Source: Biscogniauxia marginata (Eukaryota > Ascomycota > Sordariomycetes > Xylariales > Xylariaceae). Taken from it: a DNA stretch of 64,000 bases. Where the stretch lies: positions 496,001-560,000 of the forward strand of contig MU404062.1 of the NCBI GenBank assembly GCA_022695795.1, in the 5' to 3' direction. Numbering within the stretch: position 1 is the first letter of the stretch; every line of letters begins with the position of its first letter. Under the pieces are notes generated by a model. That model was not told where the DNA came from. It saw only the letters and a list, made by a program, of their open reading frames with translations, and ran no database searches. The translations under genes were made by a program, and so were the position numbers. Shown here one piece after another: positions 46,102 to 58,265 of the stretch.

Positions 46102-49100
46102 TTTAAGCGGTATACATTGTTCCGGTGATGATCGAGGATGATGTAGGTGAGTTGCTGGGCTTAGGATCTGCTTATAGCGTCGTAACTAGGCTCACGCTCG
46201 GTGAAGAGGAAATAAAGGCTGTTGTGTTAAGCTACATATCTTCGAGGGAACAACAACAACAACAACCGGGCAAAACAACCAGATACAGGCTGTGCTGACA
46301 TAGGTGTCAAGGAGGTAGCTGTCAGGTACAGGTACAAGGCGTCCCTGGCCGTCATGTATAAAATGCCCTGTAAGCCTGGGACATGCTTAAATTATGTGAA
46401 AGGTTTGCTGGCGAACCTCCCATAATTTATACGTTGAATGTCAGAGTCCCTACTGACTTATACCCCTCTCCCTCTCCCTCTGGGGGCGAGCCCCTAGATC
46501 CCTAAGCCTCGCTTCGGTGAAGATAAGGGAATATAGGTACTCACGGCAACACGAGTATTTTTTACTATTTTATTCGGAATTCATGGAGTGAGTAAGGTAC
46601 CGGGGGAGACCCCCTGGACCCCCCTTTCGCCTGCGGCGGGCTACCACCCCTGACCTTTAGCCCCCCCCCTCCCAGGCCACCTCTTATTATCACATTACTG
46701 TGACTTGGTTTTAAATAGGCTCTAAGCCAATCAAATGGGTCTTCACACTTCTGTGGTTAATCCGAGGACGCGAAGAACCTTAACGGCCGGATTAGGGTTT
46801 AAGCTAGACCTCTATTCTAACTTAAGTAAAGGTTCTGGCTAGCTTTGCCAGCGTTAAACCTTTCCTAATAATGGACAGGTCCTCTCACACTCTTTAGATA
46901 ACTCTTCACTTAATTAAGCAACCTCATAACCCTGCATCTTAACAGGCTGTAACCCATATAATAGTCCCATTTCAAGTCTAATTTCGATCATAAGCTTACC
47001 ATGCAGATCGTTTGGTATAAAGCTAAGCTGAGTATGCAAGCCACTGGTTGCTCATAATTGCACTTTAGGCATCGACGACGACCGAAACAACTTAATCCAA
47101 GTTAGCAATGCCTCATCTTTCGAGGCTTAGGAGTGACTTCGCCGAGGTCGGCCGAGGTCAGCCGCGCCGTAATTGGTTGTATTGAATGTGTTGTATCGCA
47201 GACTACCTATATAAGCCTTAATTGTAACCTAGCAATTAAGCGGCGTCGCTTTTGCGACATGTTGTTTAATAGAACACCACTGTCCTTAGAGCATCATGAA
47301 TCCCCTCTCGCGCAATTCTTCACAGACCAGCAAAATATATTTCTTAGACGCTCAGTTTACTCGGACCCTATCGTAGAGGAATTGGAACAAGGACTTTCTG
47401 TAAGATCGTTGTTAGGAGTCGAATATCTCGTCTAGGAGGCTGAGGGGTACGAGAGGGGGATTTAGGAACGAGATAGTAGATAAACAGGACAACCCTCGAG
47501 CAAGGCTCTCCAGAGATTAATCTGTATCTAACAGTCGACCTATCATATTTCTTCTCAATCTGTTGTGTACCCTAGACTTCCTTGCTGAAATGATTTACAT
47601 CTTCCAGAAAACAAAGCCACCTTGACTCTGAATGCCTCGGATTGGCTTCACATTTCGCCACAAGTCCTTCTCATGCAGCATCTCGTTGACCCCTCTAGGA
47701 ATGAGTCAAAAATCTTATGCAAGTCGAGTTGTCTGCTTATTGTTGCGTTTTGCCTCATGATATCGACCTGCTTTCAAATTGCACTTCGCAGCTCTGGAGG
47801 AAGGCCTAAAAATAGTTAGCCTGGCTTCAAGAATATATACGCTATTTGTGTAGACATTCTAGGTGGGCACCGGCTCTGAAATTGTTCACTTAATCCCGAA
47901 GATGAGATCCGAGCCTTGGAAATCGAAGTACACAGGATGAATGGCAGAGGAGAATAGGCCTTAACTTACTTCATCCAGAGGCTCAGGGGAATCGATTATC
48001 CACTTATTGAGTTTGTACTAAACATCATGATGAGAGACGAATGTGCAGTCGTTCGGATAGTTGTCTACTCTACCTGGACTTTGAATCCCTTGGGACCAAA
48101 CTTTTTCATCAAATTCTGATACAACTTCTGCTCGTCTATGTAACGATCGTCGATAATTTGGTGCGGCATCCTTCTAGCGTTGCAATTGTAGATGATGTAA
48201 AGGTATGAAGCAAGCTCTAGAGATTGAGGCTGGTTGAGGAGCGCGGGCTATACTTGACGACACGATTAAGCGGATTTGAAATCGATTCCTAGTAGCGCTA
48301 TGTTCTTATTTTGCTTTTTCTCCTAATTCATCTACGAAAAACTTACGGAGCGAGGGTTCCGAATGGCGCAGTGGGCGTCAAGGCACATTCAAGGCAGAAT
48401 GCCGAATGAAACAGTAGGTCTCACTGCCCACTCACATTAAAACCTCATTGGCCAGAATCAGCATGTAGCCTGAAGGGATGGCATAACTGCATATACGAGG
48501 TTAGGCAGACTGTCCTATGAGTTTATTGTAGGCGCATAGCGTAATAATTGAATGACACGTGAGGGTTAGCTATATATTTGAATATTTAACTATTACAAAA
48601 TTAAGCTTTTATTAATAACTAATAATAATTGCTAGTAAACCATTAGTATAACTAGGTACTTAGATGTGCATTAATTTTGACCCGGACCTTTGTGTATAGG
48701 TAGTTATTCAATACACAGCATCCAATGCGGCATTTCTTAAGCAGATCAGGCAAGGCTTTCGGGCGTGCACACATTCAGTGGTGTACAAGGTGCACTTGTC
48801 GTAAAGCAATAGGATATCAGGTAGGCAAGCTGCAGGTCAACCAATCGAATATAAATTATGTTGCCCCAATGGTGAGTAAGAGGTAAATGTCTGGAAGAAA
48901 AGTGCTATCCTTTCTACCTTTGCCCGACCTGATGAAGGCTTCCTAAGTACAATACGAAGAGAGAAAAAAATAAAAATTTGCATTTAAGGATGAGTGAGAC
49001 GTGGCTCGGGAGGGCGGTGAACCTCTGCCACAAAACGATCTCAGTACGACGCCTATCTGCTTTATTTAATCTTGCCGTTGCCGCCCAAAACATTACAGCA

Positions 49101-49123
49101 AAAGTGATTTGCTGTACAAAATC
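46102..49123. other. 3-kb gene-free stretch with hairpin repeats
   Basis: Includes the kinase promoter, a GC-rich hairpin pair (46480-46630), an AT-rich tract near 48560-48660, and frames at 47133-47435 and 47622-47819 that lack an ATG or domain support. No gene accepted. Confidence 0.5.
46480..46630. repeat. paired GC-rich hairpins of transposon-remnant type
   Basis: GGGGCGAGCCCC followed by TAGATCCC, and about 110 bp later GGGGGAGACCCCC followed by TGGACCCCC. Both have the form stem-loop then (T/A)GGA/TCCC, a pattern common in dispersed eukaryotic repeats. Confidence 0.35.
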
Positions 49124-51292
49124 ATGGTTCAATCTCATTTTGACGATGCACTATTCTCCTCACAGAGCCCAATTACCGACGAGCACTACAATGAAAGAGC
49201 CCGGGACAATATTTTCGAGCAGCGTCGAGAGAATTCATATGTAGAAGTTCTAATCCTCGACCATCTATATCTTGCTCGGCTAGCTGAAGCATCGGAATGT
49301 AAATTTGAGGACGATTTTGTGGCTGTTTCAAAGGTTGGCGACGAGCCACAAAACCATAGTAATCAGGGATACGGATACATTCATCAAAATATACCTACAA
49401 GGCTTTGGAAAGAAAAAATACGAGACAAAAAATGGCTGGGTGAAGTGGCAAATGTAATGTCTGGTCAAGAGGATTTACTCATTCGGCTGCTAATTCGAAT
49501 CTAGGAGACCAAGTACAAATTTCGTGTCTTGTATGTCGACAATCGAACCATTCAATTCAATTTCTCACCAACTCGTACAGTATACTACGTCAGCGGCACT
49601 CATACAGCCGTGTTCAAACTACACAGGATCTGTTTGACAGGTTGCTTCACGAGTGTGAAGTGTTTCCAAAATTCAAGGACTACATGGTTGGATTTGGTGT
49701 TAAGTACCAAGAACAAGGCATAGGACCACGGCCACTGGTTCACCGACCTCTTCTCTATGGCTGCAAAGGGAATGGGGGAAATAGAGCTTACCAAGGCTTC
49801 GGTATGTGAAATCTATATTAAAACTTCCTGGCCTCTTTCTCTAACTAATGCTTCGCTATCCCATAATCTCCAACGTGGAGTTTCTAAACTTCGACCAGTG
49901 TCTTAGTATCAAGCTTTCATACTTGTATGCCTCCTTAAAAGCTCATTCATCTTACCATTGCAGAATGTGCATATACACTTCGATACGCTGAACGCACCTG
50001 TCGTGTGGGGAAACAACCCTGGTCTATTCGCCAAATGACCGTCTATCACCGATATCAACAACATGAAGGTCCCATGACTTCGACGTGGATTTTAGTGGGT
50101 GCTACTTCAAGAGCCGAGAAGCTTGTGGACGACTACTGTCAACACCTTGATACTTCGATTAATGAAGTAAACCCGTTCGAAATACACATCATGATCCTAG
50201 ATATGGCGGTCGCAAGCTGGGGCCCGTATCTAATAGATATGAGCCAAAGTGTAAAACACCAGGTTTGTAAACATCCTTAACCTAGATATTATTGCATCAG
50301 TTTCTCCCATTTCATACACAACATAGCAGGAACTACATGTACACGTTGATTCAAGTGGAAACATTTCCCCAAACCCTATAATATTGATTAGAGTTCCCTC
50401 CATAGGCTAATGTAATCAATCTACAGTCAGATAAAGCACTCGTTGCTTCGTTAGATCAGAACGATGAAATAAATCTTATTGCCATGGAGGACCAGCAGGC
50501 TTTGTCACAGATAGAAAGCCAACTCATAGACGTCATTATGTGTAGTGATTCCACAGCAGACACAAATGCTGAGCTCGCGGCTCTGTACGAGCAGCATCAG
50601 CGTTTAAAAAGTACAGCTAGTGAATGCAAATTGGAAGAGAAGGCCGTGATTGACACCCCTAAACTTGCTTTACGGCAGAAGTCAAAGGAGATCATGCATA
50701 CACGGAAAATGGCAGAGGCTCTTGTGTCGAAGACTAAGACAAGCAGGGATCTAGTATGCCAAATCGACTTCTGACTGTTTGAAAGTAGCTAACCAATGAA
50801 TAGATATCCAGCTTCTTGGATCTGCAGAATGCACTTTCATTAAGACAAATACAGATCGAAAGCGCTAAAGAGAGTACGGCGATGCGAAACATAGCGGAAA
50901 AGAACCAGCAGGACTCTACAAGCTTGAAAGTTCTGAGTATAATCACCATGATATATCTTCCGTTTTCCATTGTTACAGTATGTTTTATTATCACATTTAT
51001 TAGCACGTTACTAATAATTTAGTAGAGCTTCTATTCCAGCCAATTCGTATACCAGGTTGAACTAGATGGTCGCATGATCTTCGCATATTCCTCGTTATGG
51101 TGGCTAATCATCGCAATAAGCATTCCATTAATGTTGGTGACTATGGGCATATGGCACTACTGGTCAACTCGTGGCCTGCACGAACAAAGAATCACGCGGG
51201 AAATATACTTGAATATTCGTAACGTATACTTCAAGTCCATCAGAGCGCTGAGACAGAGGCCCCACGAAGAAGGCGGGTTACCAATGTCGTGA
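49124..51292 (+). CDS. CorA-like two-TM fungal membrane protein, 547 aa
   Basis: Seven exons were resolved: 49124-49453, 49505-49530, 49581-49801, 49964-50262, 50427-50753, 50804-50977 and 51026-51292. All phases agree. The join gives FRVFILRQRHSYSRVQTTQD, LFDRLLHECEVFPKF, GFECAYTLRYAERTCRVGKQ, PWSIRQMTVYHRY, a coiled-coil helix region (about 330-440), then STSLKVLSIITMIYLPFSIV as the first membrane segment and a second one around SLWWLIIAISIPLMLV. This is the plan of fungal CorA-like proteins: a cytoplasmic N-domain, long helices and two C-terminal membrane segments. The GMN signature of real Mg2+ channels is absent between the segments, so ion selectivity is unknown. Such genes are abundant, fast-evolving and often near HET genes. 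The 26-nt second exon is well supported by frame and homology. Confidence 0.83.
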
Positions 51293-51791
51293 ATTTCAAG
51301 TATGATTCCTATCACCTCAATAAATATACGATGTACGAATTCGTATAATGAATCTAATAATATTTCCTTTTCAATCTCGTTTATCTCAGGAATGAGGCAC
51401 GTTCCTATGACTGCTATGGTTTGCCAACTTAGCACCATGCAAGAAACGTTAAAGGGGATGGTATCGAAATATGGGGTTATGCCCCTGTACGATCCATGGT
51501 TTCCTGTATATATATATATATATAGATGGGCATAGCCCATCTACCTCATAGACTCACCTTGCACCAATACACTTACTCTCACCCTTATATCTTCGTCCCA
51601 TCTCAATAGGTGGATGCCGCCTGAAAATAGCTCGATACTAACAAAAGGTCGATTACATGATTGTATAAGCATCGAAGGGATACGCATTACTATATTATAG
51701 AGAGCGTTCTTAAGGAATCATTCATTATTCAAGCCATACCCTATATTCTGCGGAAAACCAACCAAAACGTGCCGTCTCTTTGCAGTTAAAT
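51293..51791. other. convergent 3' region
   Basis: Space between the CorA-like gene (plus) and the NCS1 permease (minus). It contains a TA microsatellite and a perfect hairpin (51507-51541). Confidence 0.6.
51507..51541. repeat. (TA)n microsatellite and perfect 7-bp hairpin
   Basis: Nine TA units (51507-51524) run directly into GATGGGC-ATA-GCCCATC (51525-51541). The hairpin lies between converging genes and might assist 3' end formation; that is inference. Confidence 0.6.
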
Positions 51792-53639
51792 TTAGACTTT
51801 TTCGATATTCGAATCGACTTTTTGGCCTTCTATAATCCTTCCCTGTTGGCTGCTATAGTCGCCATCGTCTGTGGTACTCAGCATCTGAGCATGCGTCTCT
51901 AGTACAAATGGAGTGCTTCCACGCTGCCGCTCTTGTGGGAACATCACATAGAGTAGTGCGTGTACTGTCAGGGAAGCCAAGAAACCGTAGAAATACGAGA
52001 TCTGGTATAATCGATCCCAGCCGTTTCCGGAAGCAACCCCCTGGATCGCGCGAACAAACCCAGCTATATAAATTAGTGCCATACACACGATGAGTATTAA
52101 ACCTATTCCAGTAGGAGCTTTAGACTCACGAAGCAAGGGGGCTGTTCCTAACGTCCAAGCGGTGAATCCCCTGAAATTAAAGCCCCGTGTATACCAATAA
52201 GCACTTCGGCTATCCCCTATGTAGAGATCTCCAACATGGTACTCTCCCCTCCTGACCAAGAAGTAATCACTAACCACAATTCCTGTCATCGGGCTCAGGA
52301 AGACACTCCACCCGCTCAGCACGGTGATGAATGTCCCGGGGTTCGTCACGTAGTTCCACGGGCAGATCGCAATCGCTATGACTGTGAGGATATAACACCC
52401 TCGACGGATATTGATCCACTTCGGACACAGCGCGGCCATGTCCATACCCGTACTTATGCCATTTAGCATCTGGCACAGCGCGAGCTGGTCCGCAAGAAAC
52501 CCCAGGCCGGCAAAGAACGTGCCTGCACGCGCGGCGGGCGAGAGCGAGTGTCTTTGCACGACAAGGAGCAGCTCGAATGGATTCCAGATATACTCGCCAT
52601 ATATTGTGGCCGCAGCACTCGTGATCAAAATCCCACAGACAGACGTGACGGTGATGAAAATAGGGGCAGCGACCATCTGGCCAAATAGGGCTGAATTGGG
52701 AGTGCGTGCGTAGCGCGTCCAGTCCGATTGGCCTAGGCAACCGGACGCCTGCGAGCCGACCAGAGACTGCAGGCCGAAGAGCGCGGCCCAGCTCAGCGCA
52801 GAGCCCGAGGCCGCAGCCGGCGTGTACATCAGCACCCCTGGGCCGCCGGCGGCGTGAACCGACCACCCTAGCATACCGAACATTGTCGCGGTGATTAATA
52901 CAAACGTTATCCGGAATGGGAGCTGGAGCTTCTCGGGAGGGATCAAGGGAAACGGTAGGAATATGACGATGAAAACAAAGAAGGATATAATGGAGGCCGT
53001 GTCCGTGTTTGCGGATGCAGGTAGAGTGTTCTGGAGATTGACGAAAGGGGCACCTATTATAGCGCCCAATATAATCTTCACGGCTAAATCGAATGTCTGT
53101 AAGTATGGCACTTGTGGCTCTTGCAAGCGTTGAACTGACCTTGGCCTCCCCAATACGCCTGAATCCCCATCCAAACACATGCAGTCACAATCCTATTCAG
53201 CACCGGCCAGAATCCTCCTAGCATACCCCATGACGCTCGAGACAAAACGGTGAATCCGAGGTATAAGTGACTGCCTGGCCAGCCCGCGAGAACAGCGATC
53301 AGAGCAGATATGAGAGCAACGCCGACAACGCAACCCATGGCCTGAGGAACGCTCAAGCCGAGGGACAGCAGCGAAGCTCCTGCTGTCCACGCCGTTGTGT
53401 TGATCCTGCGTGATGGATGATCAGGATATGCACGGATTGGCTGCAAGACGTGAAACTCACCCGCAGACTACCCAGTACCCAGCGAAACCCTGCCATGTCC
53501 ACGTTCTGCGGTCGGCCGGAATGGGTATCAGGTCGCGATTGCACCAAAACGTGTTCCTGTAGTTCGCGTTCTCGTCGACCGGGCACTCGAGCCTCTTGGC
53601 CCAGTGGCGCACGCGGCTTTTGGTTCCGTCCTCAGGCAT
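51792..53639 (-). CDS. NCS1 family permease (purine/pyrimidine/allantoin type), 578 aa
   Basis: Three exons, 53639-53461, 53405-53140 and 53083-51792. The N-terminus has NTFWCNRDLIPIPADRRTW followed by TWQGFAGYWVV, typical of the Fur branch of nucleobase-cation-symport-1. VWMGIQAYWGGQ is the conserved third-helix motif. About 12 hydrophobic segments follow (for example SWAALFGLQSLVGSQASG, GFLADQLALCQMLNG, YILTVIAIAICPW, VLSGWSVFLSPMTGIVVSDY). The protein imports uracil, allantoin, nucleosides or related compounds with protons across the plasma membrane; the exact substrate cannot be read from sequence. The second intron needs the acceptor ATTTAG at 53084. The nearer CTTACAG would break the frame, while the chosen one gives GGQAVKIILGAI as expected. 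The tail is cytosolic and rich in Ser, Gln and Arg. Confidence 0.9.
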
Positions 53640-55742
53640 CTTCTTGATGATGCATTAAGATCACAAGTCTCTGCTGTGTCGAGAGCCTCGAAGTAGGGTA
53701 GGGAGGAGTCGGGACCATACACGCACATGTACTGAGGGGGGTAAAGATAAACATCCCTACCTTCAGCAACCCCGGGACGGACACTGATAGGACTAAACTA
53801 CCTATGTCAGCAGAATGCGACATTACCGCCATTGCGCATTTATCCCGATCGGTCGGTTCTGCAATAGCGTATCAAGAGTGACATGCTGTGTAGCTAGACC
53901 GCTGATCGTCAGCAGGCCACAGAGAAGATAACGTCGGAACACAACCAGGAGTGGAAAGATATAGACTAGGCATATGTTCTAACGCCGAATTTGACCAATC
54001 ACGATACCCCAAGGTATTAAAATGGTAGGTAAGAAATAATCCTTCGCGATGTCGAAATGGCTATTGACTACAATGTATATAAAGTTGACATAATCATGTA
54101 AGTCTTAGTATCGGTAACGGAAAATTGTATAAATCGCTAAATAGCTACCAAGCCTGGTAACTTAAATATATCCCTTGTCTCATCATTAGTCTTGAGCCAA
54201 ATGACACCAGGTATAAGCCTTCTTCCAGATTAGTCGGTTCCCATTATACGTAGTCTCCTCCTTTGAAACTATAGATGTCAAGATATCATTCACATTTTCC
54301 TACGGATTGAGCTTTATGCGCCGCCACTACAAGCTCTTCTTCCAGGCACTCGCCCTCGTCGAGGAGCAGTTCCTGACGCAGGACTGCTACCTGCACGAGC
54401 ACAAGGGCTGGTTCATCCGCGAGATGCGCCTTCGCGCCTACCAACAGAGATCGATTCCATGGCTAAGGAAAGCCAAACGGCATGCTAACATAAGCCAGGA
54501 CGTTTCGCACTACATCATCCCTCGCAGTAGTAGTTTCTAGGTAAGCAATGGCCCAAAGTATTGGTGCTCTAAGATAAATGTTCTAGGCTAGAGGTCTTGT
54601 AAGATATCTCATTCTGATAAGTATCTGGCTTGGCGGCGGGATGATAAACAGAATGGCTTACGTACTGCTTATAAATGGAGCCTAATCTTATAAAGTAATA
54701 GGGTTATAGTATTATACCCTAGGCTGGTATCGATGAGACGATACTATAATTAATACATTTAGAGGGGTAGCTTGAGCTCTAACAAAGATATTAATAAGAA
54801 CGTTAAACAATGTTACCCTCATTTCTGCTACTAGAAAGTGACTAATCAAAGACAATATGTTATGCAGAAAATGTCATGACTCAGGAGTTAGTTCTGGTAG
54901 TTAGGTCTCTATGTTTGCTCAATATAGACACAACTGAGATAAACTAAAAGCTGCCTCCGGTTAACCTTGTGTATTCTAATTACTGGTAGTAGTAAAAGGA
55001 CGCTCTAGTAGGTATGTAGGTAACGACGATGTCGATCTATAGTTCGAACATGCTAATAAGCCCAGCTAATCCTGGAGAGTTTGTGAAGTCATTGTCTAAC
55101 CTCTCGTCCATCGACGTAATGATTGTTACGATGAAGATCGTAGGTTTATGTAAACAATAATATATGAGTACCAGGCACGGTTCATTCGTAAGTTATTCTC
55201 AGATCTGTGTATATAATATATTAAATTGATCAACACCAAGGAAAGCTGCTATATAGAGGAATTTAACGGGCGTATATCTTTCCGCATGATCATTGAGATC
55301 ACAAATGATTTGGGTGATCGATCCCAATCACGGTGGTCACTGATGATTCGAATTCTCACATCCTGTGAGTCCACGTGGTCCGTTACTTCGTGAAAGATGT
55401 AAGGAAATCGTCGTCGTAGGTGTAAAAAGGTGATCGTTCGTGGTCACATCATGTCGGGGGGGTTACATGAAGTCTACATGTAATTCGCTGAGCTTGTGTT
55501 ATCAGGGACCGCAACACCAAATATTGCCACTACAGGTTTGTCATTAGTTTTAAAGCTCTATTTTGTGTGAAAACACGTGCATGTAAGGGGTTGACTCACT
55601 TTTGATCAGTTGCCTTTGGCCGCTTCTCGTGTAGCCATCGCCTCCCCCGAAAGGACCATGCCAGCTTGTGTCTTCCAAAGTCCTGTCATCCTAACTAGCT
55701 CGCGGTCCGTTCTTAATTGACTAGGTATTCTGACATGCAGGA
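53640..55742. other. gene-poor AT-rich stretch with one GC-rich fragment
   Basis: Apart from the possible gene fragment at 54316-54540, this 2.1 kb has no supported gene. Between 54540 and 55260 it is strongly AT-rich. Confidence 0.5.
54316..54540 (+). pseudogene. possible gene fragment, 74 codons, unknown family
   Basis: An ATG-started frame whose first 130 bases are clearly GC-rich with third-position C/G preference (reading RRHYKLFFQALALVEEQFL, then WFIREMRLRAY), standing out from AT-rich surroundings. It then runs into AT-rich codons and a stop. I recognise no domain. It looks like the remains of a longer gene or a captured exon; a genuine small protein is possible. Confidence 0.3.
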
Positions 55743-55967
55743 CTAATCGGACCAGCACTTTGCGCATATCCAGTGTCCACATTTGAAACATATCTTGGTG
55801 TCGTTGGTTTCTTGACACTTGCAGCATATGTAGTACCTAGAGCCGTGATTTGTAGCCTGTGGAGGTACTGAAGGCCTTGTATGGGCGTGAGTGATGCTTT
55901 GACTGGCGCTAACTAGCGTTGCATCGTAGGGGGTATGGTCCTCGATCTTAGCTTGAATGATATTCAT
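55743..55967 (-). CDS. small zinc-ribbon protein, 74 aa
   Basis: Single-exon frame starting MNIIQAKIEDHTPYD. The first 40 residues are polar and probably disordered. The C-terminal 30 are a compact metal-binding module: YYICCKCQETNDTKICFKCG then HWICAKCWSD. Cysteines 48/49, 51, 60, 63, 68 and 71 plus His65 can bind one or two zinc ions. Similar short fungal proteins with a CxxC...CxxCGHxxCxxC pattern exist and are unnamed. No neighbours within 2 kb on either side offer context. It could be a DNA, RNA or protein-binding adaptor. The metal-site density makes chance unlikely despite the short length. Confidence 0.6.
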   Translation of the reverse strand: MNIIQAKIEDHTPYDATLVSASQSITHAHTRPSVPPQATNHGSRYYICCKCQETNDTKICFKCGHWICAKCWSD

Positions 55968-58265
55968 GTTGAGTTATAAGAGAGGGACTCGGCAACAGAT
56001 AGGTTTCGTGACAGGTTGAATAAGAAAAGATGTGGCTTTTCCGAGAATCAAGATACTACTTCGAGGTTAATAAAGTAAAATATCAAGGCGTAATTGTGTG
56101 TATGTAATGAAGGGTTATAATTCCCAGATAAGTGTGAACAAGAGAAGGGATTTGTTTTGATCTATAAACATTGTTAAATGTAGCACGAATAATAAAAGCC
56201 TCATTGTAAGTTGGCATATGACTTGAAAATTGTGGTAAAAAAACATTTTATTTTATCAGCCTTACGAAAAACTCAAGACCAGGCGGTTAATGTGGTTTCA
56301 AGGGATGATATAGGTATTTTGTAGGTAGAGGACTTGAATTACAGCTACCCGAGACGCCATACATTTCGCATACTAAGATCTTCTTTGTTAGTCCATAAGT
56401 AAGTATCCCATACAGTGTACCGCTTATTTCATAACTCTTAACATAACGCGAATTTATAAAGCGACTTCTACAACTTATTCTTGTTAGGAGACTAGTGTAA
56501 TCGTGTAACATAAGGTACGGAACAAAGAGATGTTTGGGGGTATATGTATTCGCCACCAACCCGGGTATCCCTAGCTTAGGTTCTACGCGTGATAACAGCA
56601 TTATTACTGCCCGTATCTAAAGAGGGCTCGCATCGTGACCGGTTTGTCAACTACTGTCACGGGGGTCTGTACGGTCAGTGCACATATCCGAAATGGATCC
56701 AGATATTGACTATATTTAGATGAGGGGAAAAAAAGTAGGAGAGCATGGAAGCATTTCTGGGAATCACAAGGTAGAAAGGCCGTTAGAAGCGCGTGGTTTA
56801 GTTAGAACTCTGGGCTGATCGTGTTTCAAACTCGTCCGAGAGCAAGAGTCACCAATTATTGCCGTTCATGGGACAAATGAACGATGAATATGTATTACGA
56901 GAAATCCTAAACTCTATGTTCAGCCCCGTCTAGGCTTCAGGTAAGCCCTCCGACTGTCACTACTCATGCGAACTTAGTTTCTACCTCATTTTGTCGTGTA
57001 GCATCGTCATGACCCCCCTGGCCCTAAGATTCGCCAAGATAATTACAGGCACAAGCCGGCCATACCATGCCTCGTCGTTGCCGACGACGCTGTCATGAAG
57101 GCTTGGGACTGAGTAGACCTATCTATGTAACGACAGGCGATAACAAGGTCAAGAGGGAAACAATGGAACTTACATATACCTTTCCTTCATCGTCCTACTT
57201 GTCCTCCCCGCCGTACAAGGGGTTATCCTCTCAGTGGGTGCTCTGTGCCTCAACCACAGATCAGTGTTCCTGAAGGAAACCGGCTCTTGAGACACCCTTG
57301 AAGAGACGAGTAATCAAAACAGGACAGAAACTAATGTTGGAATTAATCTTTGTGCAAGAGCATGACGAGTGGTAGGGGTACCCGAGACCTCTTACCTACG
57401 GAACTAAAGGGCTGTCTCTATCTTCTCTGCCACGGGGTGAGAAAATACGTAAAAGGGGGGGATCAGCAAAGAGAGATGGCACTAAACTTAGGAGTACCTT
57501 AGCCAGTATACAGTTATGGAATCCACTATATAAGTCTCTAGGATCTGAGTCTTAGAGCTAAACTGTCCATCTAGCTACATACTTATTTGTCTACTTATTT
57601 ATATGTGGTGAGCCCGCCCTCTAGCAACAACTTATTTTTACTCTAAACGATAGTGTCTAGTAATTAATGAAGGACATTGTGAACCTCTACATATCGAGAC
57701 AAATATATATAACTCCTTTAATCTAAGCTCCCACCCAGTCAATAAACTTGAAGACCATGCTCCTTTATCAAGCTCTCGATATACCAATACAGTACCTACC
57801 TAGGTACCTAGGTACTAATTAAAGCAAACCAATCCACCTTATTCACTTCAACCAGAACACATATTATGCTCGACCCCCAAAGATCATAATCGCATAATAC
57901 CAGTGCATTCACATACCCCACAAATAAACACACAGTCAAGTCCTTTGGAGATAGATCCGATTTCAAATTTCAGTCCAGTGGTTTACAAAAAACCCATATA
58001 TCGTTAAACTAGTACCCAAGCTAACCTAGCATACTATCCTTCTATCATAGTCATGCCCTATTCATATCCCGGCCCATCGTGGCTACCGATAAATTTCGTT
58101 CATCAACCTCTCTCTCTAACCAATCTCCAACATTCGTTTTTCCCCTGTGGCAGCGAAATAAGTATATAGATATTCAAATCATATCCCACATCCTATACCC
58201 CCCCTTACCCCCAATGCACCAACCCCTCCTCCTTTCCCCTTTCACATAAAACCCCTAAAAAAAAA
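55968..58265. other. 2.3-kb gene-free stretch
   Basis: No supported gene. A dense GTACCTACCTAGGTACCT motif cluster sits at 57792-57815. The last 300 bases are C-rich 3' flank of malate synthase. Confidence 0.5.

Noticed and set aside
47133..47819. Possible small genes in the 46-49 kb gap
   Set aside because: They lack ATG starts, splice partners or recognisable residues.
53096..53140. A disabling frameshift in the NCS1 permease at the second junction
   Set aside because: Using the ATTTAG acceptor at 53084 instead of CTTACAG restores the frame and the expected GGQAVKIIL sequence.
52270..53178. 302-codon minus-strand frame overlapping the NCS1 permease
   Set aside because: It is a +1 shadow; the permease frame has the membrane segments and family motifs.
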